A stretch of 64,000 nt of DNA from Aspidiotus rigidus. Its lineage: Eukaryota; Arthropoda; Insecta; Hemiptera; Diaspididae. The stretch lies in NCBI GenBank assembly GCA_035079385.1, contig JAVHKY010000024.1:7564001-7628000 (forward strand), written 5' to 3'. The notes below the pieces were generated by a model. The model searched no databases. It saw only the letters and a program-made list of their open reading frames with translations, and was not told the origin of the DNA. The position numbers and the translations under genes were made by a program. How positions within the stretch are numbered: the first letter of the stretch is position 1; the number at the start of each line of letters is the position of its first letter. Below, in pieces: positions 20,166 to 32,169 of this stretch.

Positions 20166-22590
20166 TTCATGGAAAGTATCAAAAAGGGAACCTGTTGTAT
20201 CTGGGGGGAAGAGGGTTCGGAAAAAATGTCCGCTGTCCGTCGTCCCGCCGATCGGCAACCTCAAGGTCGTTCCACGAAATCCCGACCCTTCCCTTCATTA
20301 AAGCATCGAAGCTTGAAATTTCCCGATCTCTTCTCTCATAAGACGCTCAAAGCTAGGTTCCTTAATTATATCACCCGAAGTTTGCGAATGGTTTTCACGA
20401 TTATAGGTCACCTATTTCCCATCGAAAAGGACGACTCTGGAACTGATCCATATAAAAAACTACGCTGCTTAAAAAGAAAGAAATCGGTCAGTCATTTCAG
20501 TTACGATCTTTCGACCGAGGGTTTTTCAAGTCTAGCTTGGATACTAATGCAACAGTAATTTCTCATTGAGTAGATTTAAATGGTATTGGACAAATCGACA
20601 TGATTTTTTTTTCCGAGACATCCGTCGAGCGTCAACATAATATTGTGCTCACCGACAATAAACTCGCATCTGGAAAACATAATCCCTTCTTCGGCGTGTA
20701 CATAACGTTTCTTCCCAGAGGCCATCACCATTCGGTGCATCCTGTTTGAACGAGCCCACGTGCACTTTAATTTCTCGATCATAAAACAAAAAGGGAACGT
20801 AAATAAATAATAAAAATCAATTCATTTGTAAGAATATTACACTACAGTAGATGACAACGTTCAAGTCTCGACTTGCATCGACGTTGCACCGGAAAATGCT
20901 GAAGTATCTGCAGAAGATAATCTACGTTCGAATTATGATCATAGACATTAATTAAAAAAGTACACGAAACTAGTTCACCTTGGACGCGTCTTTTGCCGAT
21001 TGAACCTTCGACAAATGACACAGAATCAAATTAAATTAATTTTTCCGTTCTCACGGTTTTGCCGTTAGCTTTTGTAAGAAAACTCACTAATATACAGCTT
21101 TTCAAGTAATTATACGTAGGTATCGTAGGTACTTGCGGTGTGATCGAGGTGCGACACACAAAGCACATGAGTTCGGGTTATCGACAGTTACTCTTTTTGG
21201 TATTGACCAAAAAACAGAAACGGACGAGCGATCGTTTCCGCAGCGCTGGGAGATTTCGGTTTTCGTAATTAACCAGCATCATCATAATGTAGAAAGGATG
21301 CGAGATCGGGAGTCGAGAGAACAAGTTATAAACTGTTAGACAATCGTGAGAGTTTTCGTTATCTGTTGTCGCGGCATCGCTACTGTTGAACTTGGAAGAA
21401 ATTGAAGAAATAAGGGAAAAAGTAGATCTTTTTTTCTCTAACGTCTTTTCTCAGATTACTTTCCATAAAATGTGTACCTATCGTTATGTTCGTCGACCGC
21501 TATAAAATCCACACGTTGAAGGTGTTATCTATCTATCATCCGCTCGCTCGAACTGTGTCTAAAATCTCGGGTTTTAAAACTATTTACTCTTCACCGAACG
21601 TCGTCTACGAACGTATATTCAAATATCGTGTTATTCTATTGTTTATTACGCTGCTCATATTTGTAACAATTAGTTTACACAATTGACTATAAAACGTGCC
21701 ATTAAAAAGAAGGAAGATGTGGAAGATAGCGACGTGGTACCGACCTCTCAACGTTATAGTGTACTCGGAGACACAGAGTGAGGAGCCATTAATGGATCGA
21801 GCGACCAAAATAGAGAAATATGGAGGCGAGGGGGTGCTGTGCCTTACGATCCATCGATAGTCTTATTTTTGAAAAAAAAAAAAAAATCAGGTCAAGTGAT
21901 TATACGCGACGGGATGTCTCTAGGCGTTAATTATATATTTTCTAAAGATTCGATTCTAATTAACAAGTGCAGCCTCAGCCTCGACGTCACATCTTTTCTG
22001 CTACATTTAACCAAACAATTCGGCCCCTTTAAAAATTACGCTTATTCCATGAAATGCATTTCATTAGCTCGTTGTTCGGTATTCAGCGCCTCTCAGCGCC
22101 ATCGATGTTATTGAATTAGGCACGAATGGTCGTCGGGCAATGATCCGGGGGCATTCGGTTCTCCTAGAGCACACGCTGCGCCGAACACTGTCTCTTCTAG
22201 GCTGCGCTGTGCTGTGCAATGCGCGCAACCTCTGCATGATGAATGAAAAAATGATCGTTACTCATTATACTTTGTTCTTAAGAAGATATTATGTACTTTG
22301 TACGAATGTGGTATATTTTACGCCGGTAGCGTTCAATACAAATTTCTCTCGTGTCTTATTTCATCGCGTAAGAGTGTTTCGGATCTCCCGTCGAATCGAT
22401 CGAACTCTTGTAGTATATACTATGTACTATCTTGGGTGTATGATTTGATTCTGAAAGAAATAGCTTTGTATGCAACGACGTTTACTTGGGCCCATTGTTC
22501 CAGTCTCTGAATCTATCGCATTATTTGTCGAAGTTTCAAAAAAAAAAAAAACATGAATTCTGGATTGCTCTGTGTTCTAATTTACATTTG
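20166..22590. other. No gene supported
   Basis: ORFs up to 129 codons overlap in two frames at 20.1-20.56 kb and lack any recognisable motif. The region 20.6-22.5 kb is mixed-composition DNA with an A-run at 21870 and no splice-linked exons that I can defend. Confidence 0.35.
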
Positions 22591-22849
22591 TGACCAATTT
22601 CTGACGCACTTTCACCGTATGCAACATGTTGACTGCAAATCGACTCGCTATTTCGACCAAAAATCGAATCAAAATCGATTTTGAGTCGATCAAGTTCCAT
22701 TCAATATCAAACCCACATGTTAGCGGAGATTGATTCAGAAACGACCGATCTTTTTAGCGGGGAACCGGCTATCCCTTTTGTTGGGGATACTTTCAGGAGA
22801 TTTTCGTCCGCGAGCGCGGGCGAGGTTGATGACGTCACGGACAGGGGAG

Positions 22850-23048
22850 AGGGGACTTGGAGAAATTGCGTCCCCGGAACTATATATGATAGGAGGGGGA
22901 TTCGGAAAAATTTTGACCCACGAGCTGTATATTAACAGGGGGCTTTTTGAAAATTTTGTCGTATGCCGTGCGCCGTCCGTCGTCCAACAAAAAACTTAAA
23001 AAAATTTCGACTCTCGAACCCCTTCCTATTTCCAAGTCCCCCTCTTAT
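22850..23048 (+). repeat. ATATATGATAGGAGG repeat, left flank of PLE-2
   Basis: The units GAACTATATATGATAGGAGG, GGGGGCTTTTTGA, GCCGTGCGCCGTCC and ACTCTCGAACCCC are repeated on the other side of the PLE at 25.72-25.98 kb. The last 13 bases (23036-23048, GTCCCCCTCTTAT) are the left target duplication. Confidence 0.75.
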
Positions 23049-25717
23049 TAAACGAATCCGTTCCTTCAAGTTACGGCTATCCATAATAAACAAGAAAGAG
23101 GAATACACCGACGTGGAGTAAAACATGCAAACCGCAGAAAAAATGAAAAGACGACGAGCCGTAACTTGAAGGAACGGATTCGTTTAATTGAGAACGCTTC
23201 TGCGGCGTATTTACAGTTCCTTTTTCTGAAATTTCGGAAGCAACGCGCTTCGTTTTCCTCTCATATTTGGTTTCTTCGTCGGTGTTTAGTGTTGCATTTG
23301 AGACCCAAGTTCGTTAAATTCCGGTTTTATTCCGATTGTGAGGTTACGACTAAGAAACTGGAAAATTATATGAGGGAGAGTGGATCAGAACAGAGTTGCG
23401 AAGATGGTATGGTAAATTTAATATCACGACCAGATTAAACCTTATGGTCCATTCGAGACTCTCCGGCATACTCCTCCCCTTGAGTTTGATTACTTCATGC
23501 GGGACGTCAATGAAAAGTGTCGGAAGTTTGAGGCGAAGTTGAAGGAGAGGAAAAATAAGAAGCTGTCCTCCCTAATGACGGTTAATGAGGAGGTGGTTGA
23601 GGAGGGGGTGAGTGATGGTGTTGTCGTTCATAAATTCCATCCCCCCCTCATAAATAATAGTCAGGTAGTGTTCAATAGTGACGAAACATGCCTCCTTGAG
23701 AAAGGTTTGAAGTTCAGTATGCCTCCCCTCAAAAATGATGAAACCTTGGCGAATGTTGTTGCGGATCTTGCGGTTAAGATTGGTCCTGGTTTTAATACCC
23801 ACAAAGTCTGTGCCGAATTAGTCCGTAATAACCCCCTCCCTCGCATGAGCAATAAATTGGGAGGAGTGATTCAGGGTTTAAGGAGGAAGATGAAAGAGGG
23901 AGATTTGATCGTCACTAAGGCTGACAAGGGCAACGCTGTTGTAGTGATGGAGAGATCGGCCTATTCTTCTAAGGTCCATGAAGTCCTACAGCAGTGTGGT
24001 GCCAAAGAGAGTGAGGATTTCAGCTTTCCCAAGCACGTCAAAGAAGTTAGGTGTGTCATCAACAGGAGTTAGGCTGTTATCAAAACTCCTGCTTTGAAAA
24101 AAGCCCTCCTTGTTCCTAACCCCACACTCCCCCTCTTGTACGGGCTGTCTAAAGTGCATAAGAACAATACCCCGATGCGACCCGTAGTTTCTTTCGTCTC
24201 CTCTCCTACCTACCTCCTTGCAAAATTCCTTGACCGTTGGTTCAAAAATCGTATTGATTTTGAATCCCCTCATTCGGTCTTGAATTCGGCCTCTTTAACT
24301 GACGTCCTCAAGGATGTAAGCCTTCCCCCGGGAACGACCATCTGCTCGTTTGATGTTGTTGGTTTGTTCCCGAATATTCCTAAGGCTGCTACTATCCAGC
24401 GTATGGGTGAGCTACTCGTCAAAGCCAACATTCCTCATAATGAGCTTCACGAATTCTTCGATCTTCTTAATACTTGCTGGTCCCCTAACTACTGTAAATT
24501 TGAAGGGAAATTTTTCGAGTTCCCTGACGAAGTAGGGATCCAAAATCTTCATGTCTAAGTTTGAACTTGACCTCTTTTCCTCGAACCAGGTGTTACTTAA
24601 TCATATTCATTATTGGCACAGGTACGTTGATGACGTTCTATGTACCTGGACTGGTCACCCAGATCTCCTTGGTGAGTTTCTGAGGTATCTCAATTCCTGG
24701 TACCCTTCCATCATATTTATGTTGGAAATAGGGGTATTTTCCATTAACTTTTTGGATTTATCGATCTCTATAATAGACGGTATCCATAAGTTTGGAATTT
24801 ACAGGAAAGATACTACGACCGATATTTTAGTCCACGGTGGTTCGTTCGGTCCTGTTGCTCACAAGATGGCTACTTTTCATAGCCTAGTTCACAGACTGAC
24901 TCGTATTCCTTTGAGTCAGTCTGCCTTCAAGAAAGAGTAAATCACAATAAAACACCTGGCCAGAGTGAATGGGGTCAATGTCGATGTTGACGTGATGGTT
25001 CGGAGGAAAGTTACGAGGGGCCTCCTGGATTCCACCACCTCCCTCCCCCGAGACACGATCCGTGATCACCGTTTGTGTTGAATCAGTCTCCCTTTCTTGG
25101 GGAAGTTCTCCCAGCAATTGGGTCGGGCCCTGCGCCCGTTTGGCTTCAGACCCGCGTTTTACAACCCTACCACAGTCAAGAGGTTGTTTGTGAGACTGAA
25201 GGACCCCATACCTGTCGATGAGAGGAGTGGTGTGTATAAGTTGGAGTGTGAGGATTGTGGAGGCTTTTATATTGGTGAGACCAGCCGCCAAATGAAAGTT
25301 CGAGTAGCTGAGCACCTGAAGTCTTGGAAGAAGGGACACTTGGGGGAGTCAGCTTTCGCCGATCACTTAATAAACTGTGGCCACAGCTTCCGAGGGGATC
25401 CGAAAAGCTCCTCCATAAGGAGAATTCCTACTGTAAGCGTATCGCCCTCGAGAATATAGAGATAATTCGTCATCTCAACACTGACGGTATCACTGTACTC
25501 AATTCGTACATTCCGGAAGATGGACTGATCGAACTGGTTTATGACTCACACCGTGATTTCTCGTTTGGACGATCTTAATACCTCGTTCTTCTCTTTTGTT
25601 CGTCAGTTGCTTTCATTTCAGGCTTGAAGATGGTTGTTTAACCGAAAGCGCTCGTCGTCTTTTCATTTTTTCCGCGGTTTGCATGTTTTACTCTACGTCG
25701 GAGTATTCCTCTTTCTT
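23049..25717 (+). mobile_element. Penelope-like element PLE-2 with 13-bp target duplication
   Basis: The element is flanked by GTCCCCCTCTTAT at 23036-23048 and again at 25718-25730. It begins with an inverted copy of its own terminal region (23049-23160). This includes the start of the ORF in reverse, so AAACGAATCCGTTCCTTCAA appears first inverted and then forward at 23163-23190. Its 3' end (25650-25717) is the reverse complement of 23088-23155. This is the best-bounded PLE here, with length 2.67 kb and a decayed ORF. Confidence 0.9.
23163..25578 (+). pseudogene. Penelope-like RT-GIY-YIG polyprotein, decayed
   Basis: Coding begins SRNLKERIRLIENASAAYL and shifts frame near 23430. It then runs through the N-terminal domain (LEFDYFMRDVNEKCRKF, VADLAVKIGPGFNTHKVC), RT fingers and palm (RPVVSFVSSPTYLLAKF, SFDVVGLFPNIP), YVDD at about 24625, thumb, linker, and GIY-YIG (GVYKLECEDCGGFYIGETSR at about 25231-25290). 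Defects are a stop at 24070-24072, a 34-base deletion near 24541 removing the IGSPLGSLISE box, stops at about 24938 and 25079, and a frameshift near 25396. The YVDD and GIY-YIG motifs are preserved. The initiating ATG seems to lie in the shared inverted terminal region. Confidence 0.88.
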
Positions 25718-26400
25718 GTCCCCCTCTTATCATATATATAGCTCGAGAGTCAAAATTCTTCCAAGTCCCCCTCCTGTCATATATAGCTCGAGAGTCGAAA
25801 TTTTTTTCAAGTACCCCTCCTATCATATATAGTTTGAAATTCGAAATTTTAACAAGGAACCTCTTTCATGGGGGGCTTTTTGAGAAATTTGCCGTCCGCC
25901 GTGCGCCCTTCACCGTCCAACAAAAAACTTGGAAAAATTTTGACTCTTGAGCCATATGTGATAGGAGAGGGACTTGTAAAACTTTCGACTCTCGAGCCAT
26001 ATATGATAAGAATTTTTCCAAGTTCCCCCTCCTATCATATATAGCTCGAGATTCGAAAAAAATTTAGACTTTCAAACTATATTATGTTAGGCTTGTAGTA
26101 GGTCTAGGCCTTCTTTATACTAGCTTTATCTAGTTTTAGGCTTGCTTGAATTCTCAATACCAAATCTCGTACGACTTATAAAACAGGTTCCCTGCGTACG
26201 GCAAACTTCTCAAAAAACCCCCATAAAACAGGTTCAGTGTTAAAATTTCCACTGTTGAGCTATATATGACAGGATGGGGACGACGTCTTCCTTGAAATCG
26301 CAGCGCGTTCAAGTTTTCACGTCATCATTTTTGGGACTTGGAAAAACCTCAAGCTCTAAGATTTATATGATAGGAGGGGGACTCGGGACTGGCATCTAAT
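25718..26400. repeat. ATATATAGCTCGAGAG tandem-like repeat
   Basis: Five or more units of TCATATATAGCTCGAGAGTC / AAATTTTTCCAAGTCCCCCTCC type follow each other with spacing of about 45-55 bases, then inverted units at 25950-26050. After 26.25 kb, the blocks GCAGCGCGTTCAAG and TTTATATGATAGGAGG match 35.39-35.5 kb. No coding sequence. Confidence 0.7.
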
Positions 26401-27056
26401 TTTTTTACCATCGATTCGATCATCATTGTCGTCGAAATTAAGTCGACACGCGGTACAACAGATTGATGTCGATCCAGAATATACCTAGACATTGTTTTAA
26501 GTCATTCACCCACGTCGTTGCGCATTTATATGACCTTTTTTTCTTTTTCTTGTGGTCATCATAGTGAAAGACTTACAATTGACGTCGACATTGCGTTTAT
26601 TTCAAGTGCACAGGCTGATAGGGTTCAATGAGTCGACTTCTGGTATTATAGATTTTAATTCGACTGGAAATCGACGACGAAATTGCATCTTTTGGAGCAT
26701 TCCCACATCTGTCAAGCATAATTGAGATTCTAGGTGGCATTAATTATGCTACGCACGCTATCTGCGAGTAGCGAAGTCACAACAGATTGAATGCTACAAA
26801 TGGGTGACAGTACATTGACTCTAGACCGACGTTAAAAGTAGAGAACTTTCATCATAATTGCAATCTTTTTTTTTACCGCAGAAGAGTAGCTAGTCACTTA
26901 TTAAAAATTCGGCACCGGGACTATGCTCGTATCGCGGCTTTTTGGCCACCTGATGTCTGTCTACGTACGATTTGTGATATCAACTGACAGATTGTCGCGA
27001 CTCAGCAAAGGCCAATCCCCAATTTACGATATTATTTTGATTTAATTTCCGATAGA
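26401..27056. other. No gene seen
   Basis: A few words (GAGTCGACTTCTGGT, AATTGACGTCGACATT) resemble the 43-46 kb satellite, suggesting a small detached relic near 26.57-26.67 kb. Otherwise nothing recognisable. Confidence 0.35.
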
Positions 27057-27064
27057 AGTTGATC

Positions 27065-27282
27065 CTAGCCCGAAACTGGGGTGACGCGAGGTGACGCAGC
27101 GCGTCACCTGGCAAAAAATTGAGAAAAACAAGAAAACATGAACTTGATACGAGTTATGATAGAATTGGCAAAGTAGCTTGAGTTGAGTTGAAAATGAAGT
27201 CTATCTTCTTTGACCCCCTAAGACCTGCGTCATGTGAGATTTCACTTGCGTCACCTAGAACCCCCTTCTAGTTACGGGCTTG
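27065..27282. mobile_element. 218-bp hAT-type MITE
   Basis: The left end CTAGCCCGAAACTGGGGTGA and the right end (reverse complement CAAGCCCGTAACTAGAAGGG) match well, and GGTGACGC words lie just inside both. Such C-AGCCCGTA termini are common in hAT elements. The 8-base flanks AGTTGATC and ACAGGATC agree at 5 positions, a possible decayed target duplication. It is non-coding. Confidence 0.6.
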
Positions 27283-27524
27283 ACAGGATCGAGTGTTTCT
27301 GGGAAGAAAACGTTATCTAGCAAGAAAAAGCACTGAAAAGAAGTGGGAGAAGAGAAATGTTACCAAAAAATTTTGGAAGAATTATTCAGAATAAAAGGTG
27401 ATATTTTATGTGTCCTGGGAAGGTTGACTCTTTCGGCTACATCACTAACTGTCAACAATACTGGCAGAGAGATTCATAAATGACACGGAAAACAAAATAT
27501 CGAAAGGTAGTAAGTTCAGGTACT

Positions 27525-28110
27525 CGATCAAAACACCGGGCTAGATATGGATATGATATCCGAATTGTGTGGTCAGGCACTAAAATACAGGTGGACAACT
27601 TCCTCCTGGAAATGAATGAGGTCGGTGAGAGCATCAAAATCACAGTAAAAAGTGCAATGAGACCATCAAATACTTGGACCTAGCACTCCTTGGTGAACAA
27701 TAGGATAAAATAAAAAATTTGCAGAACACTAAGGCCGACTCACCCGACTCAAACGACTCGTACCACCACTCCTGGCACAAGTTTGCGGCCATTCAGAACT
27801 ACTGCTACCGAGCAATTTTCATCTAAATAAAGAGAAGATAGGAAAAAAGTCGAGATAGTTGAGTAGATCGCAACAACCAACGGCTAACCTAGAGGTGTAA
27901 TTGAAGGAGTCCTCAGGGAAATGGAGCAAAGAAGGTGAGGAAGTACTCTAGATCAAAACTATGCATGCGAGAGTACAAGAATAAGGTGATAGAGGCGTTC
28001 AACGGTTATGACGTGAATGAGGGCATCCATAATAAGCCACCCACGGTGGAGAGAATGAGCAATGGTTACATGGCGGGCGTAAAAGCTCATTTGTGAACAG
28101 TACAGAGGTA
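27525..28110 (+). pseudogene. Second-family PLE: RT thumb and linker relic
   Basis: The sequence RYGYDIRIVWSGTKIQVDNF, FLLEMNEVGESIKITV, then KYLDLALLGEQ in a shifted frame, then DSNDSYHHSWHKFAAIQNYC and FNGYDVNEGIHNKPP correspond to the post-YVDD, thumb and linker parts of a PLE. The wording differs clearly from the PLE-1 to PLE-5 family. The catalytic motif would be at the start (RYVDDI) but reads RYGYDI. Several stops and frameshifts interrupt it. Confidence 0.6.
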
Positions 28111-28336
28111 TCTACGTTTATGAGACAGGGTGAAAATTCAACATTAGGACAAAGTAGCACGAAACATCAGGGGAAAAAGGAAACAGAAAGTCGCTAGTTG
28201 TTTGGCGAACAATGCTTTGAAGAACAGCACAATGATGAAGTCGTCCACGTAGAAAACCCCATAAAGAGAAGAAAACTCCGGAAACAGATGAAAAGATGAG
28301 AGATGAGAATGAGTTCGAATTGGTTATTGTTGACAA

Positions 28337-28670
28337 GTGGTTTTTAATACCACCGCACTAGCCATTAAACGCATGCTTGATCTTCTCAAGAATCGCAGCA
28401 TCTATTCGGGCAGCATCTCTCTCCAATTTTGTACTACTCATCGAGAATCTTCTCAGAGAGAATGCGTTTGCTCGTTCAAAGGCTTCACCTATCATTTTCC
28501 TGATAGGTCACCTATGGGCAACCCTTTTTCGCCTCTAATGACGGACGGGCATACGGACGACTTCTTAGAAAAACTTTTCACGGACCATCCCAAGCCCCAC
28601 GAGCTAACTTGGTTACGATATTATGTGGGTGATGTATTTTGGGGTACAGAGATTTTCTTATGCTGAAGGC
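28337..28670 (+). pseudogene. Second-family PLE: RT palm relic with YVGD
   Basis: The frame reads KRMLDLLKNRSIYSG, FKGFTYHFPDRSPMGNPFSPL, then LEKLF and LTWLRYYVGDVFWG. PMGNPFSPL and YVGD are the two motifs around the RT active site. The second aspartate-containing motif reads YVGD rather than YVDD, so a catalytic aspartate is lost. It lies downstream of the thumb relic, out of normal order, so rearrangement or two copies is implied. Confidence 0.65.
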
Positions 28671-28785
28671 TAATTAGTTGTGGTGTCAGATCTTCAATGA
28701 TTCTGTTGGTAAGTAAGTAGTGAGCTCCATATCTCCTTTTTGCATCCTATCTACGCCATACCCTGCCTGGTGATGTCAGGGAGGA

Positions 28786-28870
28786 TATTACCAGGAGCGG
28801 TTGTCTAAGCAGTTAGCTCGCTGACTTACAAGGCCTTCTAGGTGTAGACGGGTTCATGTCACTCAATGAT
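28786..28870 (+). repeat. tRNA-like segment, possible SINE head
   Basis: GTCTAAGCAGTTAGCTCGCT, GACTTACAAGGCCTTCTAGG and GACGGGTTCATG resemble the order D-arm, anticodon arm, T-arm of a leucine- or serine-type tRNA with weak A and B boxes. It does not fold into a good tRNA. No second copy was noticed. Confidence 0.3.
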
Positions 28871-28879
28871 GTTCATTGG

Positions 28880-31020
28880 TTGTTTGGGTTCTCTGTCTCA
28901 CTCGCGCACTGCGTATTTTGTTGCTCCATAGCAGCTTTGTGGCAGTCGTGGGGTACGTCACAAACCTATCAGGACCGTCCTATGCCTCTGGCCTTCCATA
29001 TGCATAATTCAGACATTCCTTGTGGACGTGTTTAGCATTATTCGCATGAGGCGGATGTTGCTTTCCCAATCCTTGTCCTATGGGCCGCAAAGCTGCCATG
29101 GCCAGACAGCGCCATGCTCAGCGTGAAACTTGTTCGGTTTTACAAGCGGCAGCAGCTCCTTTGTCAATAGGCCTTTTGGGCAGGCTGTCCAAGCGATGCT
29201 CCATTTTTTAATCGATTCGAGTCTCACTCATTCAGCTGCATCGGCATCAGCGCGTGGTTTATCCAACATTGTGGGGCCTTCTATTTGAGACCCACAAAAT
29301 AGCTCTTGCAACTATTGTATCTTTTAATGGTAGTCGGCACGTTATAACAGTTACTGGAAGCGATACCGTCGTCCATAACATAGCAGCATTAGGCGATGTG
29401 TTCGGTCGACATATTCGGTACAATACTAGATGTCTAGTCGATGCGCCCGGCATGCACTGGCGTGCATCAGTTGTGTCCATATTTTCACATGCAGATTCGG
29501 TGGGGAGTTGATGGCTTTACAATACCTTTATCCGCTATCGAAAATTCACGAGTTTGGTACTAGGTTTCCTTTTTTGATATGTATATCTTTGTGCTGGGGT
29601 CAGTTTAGCTTTGGATTCGCAGATTTCTGGATTGTCTCTAGGGTTTTAGATTCTTTTTCCACCAACGGAGGACTCGCGGATTGCGGGGCGGGCGGGGCGT
29701 TAGTAAAGATATTAAAAAAGTCCAAAAGAAACCGTACCTACGGTGAGATACTCGAAAAAGACTCTGCAAATTCAGCCATCTCGAATTTCCTTTTACAATG
29801 CATGACACTTCGGCAAGCTCAAATTGTTTCTTTCTTTCATTTCGTCGCTGTAATAATTCGCCTGAACTGGTATAGGTTTCAAGAAAACTCGTTAACGGTA
29901 GCGCCCGTACCCTCTCGGACAGTTCAATGAAATGAATTAAAATCGTAAAATTTATGGAATTTTTCCGAGATGGAAGTGTACGAAGTACGTACTCGACCTT
30001 GTATAAGATTTCGCGGTCGCTCTGGCTACAAGTTGCATAATAATTACACATAGTCAATGTACAAGTATACCGCGTACTTATATACAAAGTGTAAGGTGTT
30101 GTCAATGAACGAAAGATGTAACAGTATACAATAAATTACCGCATTAATTAAATTCTCGATGAACAAAAAGGTATACGAGTAAAAGAGAAATTTAAAATTA
30201 TAAAACCAGTGCGCGATGTGCTCAGGGTATTGAAGCTGTCTGCCAGCCTAATTTGAATAGTCGATTTTTACCTAGCTGGTGTAGAGACCAGTGGCGATTA
30301 TCTTACATAATGCGGGTAATTATGTTAGGATCGTGTTAGGCGAAGTTTGAATAGACTGTACAATACGATCAACAAATATACGACCTTTTTTTTTCCTCGT
30401 CTCTTTGTACGGTCTCTACTTTTCAGATCGATCTAAATATTCTATTGCACGGATCTCTTACACAGAATATGTAATATTCTAATTTTTCTAATATGATAAC
30501 GTAATGCGGAGAACGGTTCACACGGAAAGAGGAAGCGCTGCACAAAACACTGGTCTAGTTACGTGTAAAAGACACTGTTGTATATTTTAGTGTTGGTGAA
30601 ATGAAGTACGTAGGTATGTACCATATTTTTCTTGTATATATCGTATTCGATCGTATCGCCTCACAAGTGTCGTCAAATTATCAACATTTTATCTGGTATT
30701 AAAACATTATAAGATTCTTAATAATAATTACCCGTGTACAGATTAAAGACACGGGCCGTCGAGCCAGGTGTAACAACAACGACACGTACTTATAGTCGAC
30801 GTACATATGTATATTAGATAGGAATATAGCACATTTAGAACATTTTTTTTCCTCTTTTTTCGAGTGGGTGACGACCGATAAATGTTAATGAATTCACCAA
30901 CATGTGCTTTTTCTACTGATTTGATCGAGAATTTAAATTATACATATTAAATTAGTAAAACTGGCCTATAGGCCTACGTTAAACTATTTCGCTACTTGAG
31001 CTTTCTCACGGACATCGTTT
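28880..31020. other. No gene supported
   Basis: Short ORFs only (up to 166 codons at 29.43-29.93 kb with no motif). GGATTCGCAGATTTCTGGAT at 29615 echoes part of the 370-bp repeat. From 29.95 to 31.0 kb the DNA is AT-rich and unremarkable. Confidence 0.35.
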
Positions 31021-31033
31021 CGTAAACGCTTAA

Positions 31034-31240
31034 TTGGATTCCCTGGAATTAGCACTGTGCAAAAGATCCTTCGATAGTTTTATCTATTACGCATATTTTC
31101 CTGATAGGCTACCGGTAGGCAACCCTTTGTCGCCTCTAATGACGGACGACTTTCAAGAAAAACTTTTCACAGTCCATCCCAATCCCTACGATGCGCTAAA
31201 CAATGCATTTATGGGACAGACGAGAGTATCAAGAGTTAGG
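31034..31240 (+). pseudogene. Second-family PLE: short RT palm relic
   Basis: LDSLELALCKRSFDSF, YFPDRLPVGNPLSPLMTDDF and EKLFTVHPNP align with the palm relic at 28.4-28.6 kb, so this is a second copy of the same family. It ends before the YVDD position and runs into unrelated sequence. Confidence 0.6.
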
Positions 31241-31684
31241 ACTTTATATTCACGGCTCTCAATCATTCAGCATAGAAGTACCGTACAACTCTCGAATATG
31301 ACTCACAGAACTAAAACTGAGTCATTGAAAAGACGAAAATCTGAATACCATTACTGAGGAAAGTGCGGCATAGAAAGTAAGAGAAAAGAGAAGGCCTTTG
31401 ACGAAGAGTACACTGATTCAAAGAAAAGCTGGCAAGGGTCATTCGTTTTGGACCATGTTAGACTAAAAGGATTTCAAATGTACTATTCTACTTTATCTGT
31501 AAGAGTTACTCCAGTGAAATTTTTTCGATATTCAGGCCTCATCACACTCAAAAAAAGTTCCAAGGATAACGCACCAAACCTTGGTCAACGACGTTTTTAA
31601 GACGAAGGGCAAACTAAAAGTAACTGATAAGAAGATTTGGTCAACAGCGAATTATAACGAGCCTAGAAAGAGTTTTCTGGTCGT

Positions 31685-32165
31685 AAATACAAGGGGAAAT
31701 TATTGTAAATGGTCAAATTTGATGCCCAGAAAAACATATCAAAGTTCCCACCCCCCCAAATCTTGTGCTAAATTTTTTGTGGCGCGTTCTAGCCCCCCAA
31801 AATCGGTTTTTTGCGAATATCTCGAAAAAATTGGACTCAATGAAAAAAAATCTTCAGACAAAAAATATTCCTCGTAAAATTTGCTACACTTTAGTGTACT
31901 CCAACTTCGTTGGAAGTTCAATTACAAGCTCAAAAAGTTCGTACAAAGTTGGAAGCTTTTGGATGAAAACCTTTTTTTTTGAAATATCTCGAAAAATCTC
32001 GCTCCAATTAAGAAAATCTTCGAACAAAAAGTGTTCCAAATGAAATTTGCTATAGAATTGACTATCTCAACTTTCTTCAAAAGCTAGTAAAAAGTTCGGA
32101 GTTTTTGGAAGCAAATTAAGCTTTTTCAAATATCTCGAAAAATTCAGCTCCAATTAGAAAATGTT
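31685..32165 (+). repeat. AATATCTCGAAAAA tandem repeat block
   Basis: AATATCTCG occurs at 31816, 31983 and 32129, giving units of 167 and 146 bases. Each continues with CTCCAATTA- or CTCAATGA-like text, a CAGACAAAAA-like box and an AAAAAGTTCG...GGAAGC box. The copy at 16.85-17.17 kb matches the first units. It separates RT and endonuclease pieces of the second PLE family. Confidence 0.75.
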
Positions 32166-32169
32166 TCGT

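Noticed and set aside
20090..20558. Overlapping ORFs of 83 and 129 codons
   Set aside because: The two frames cover the same DNA, neither has a domain-like pattern, and the segment begins inside a dispersed repeat.
23572..23852. Minus-strand ORFs inside PLE-2
   Set aside because: They are antisense shadows of the RT coding frame, which has the recognised motifs.
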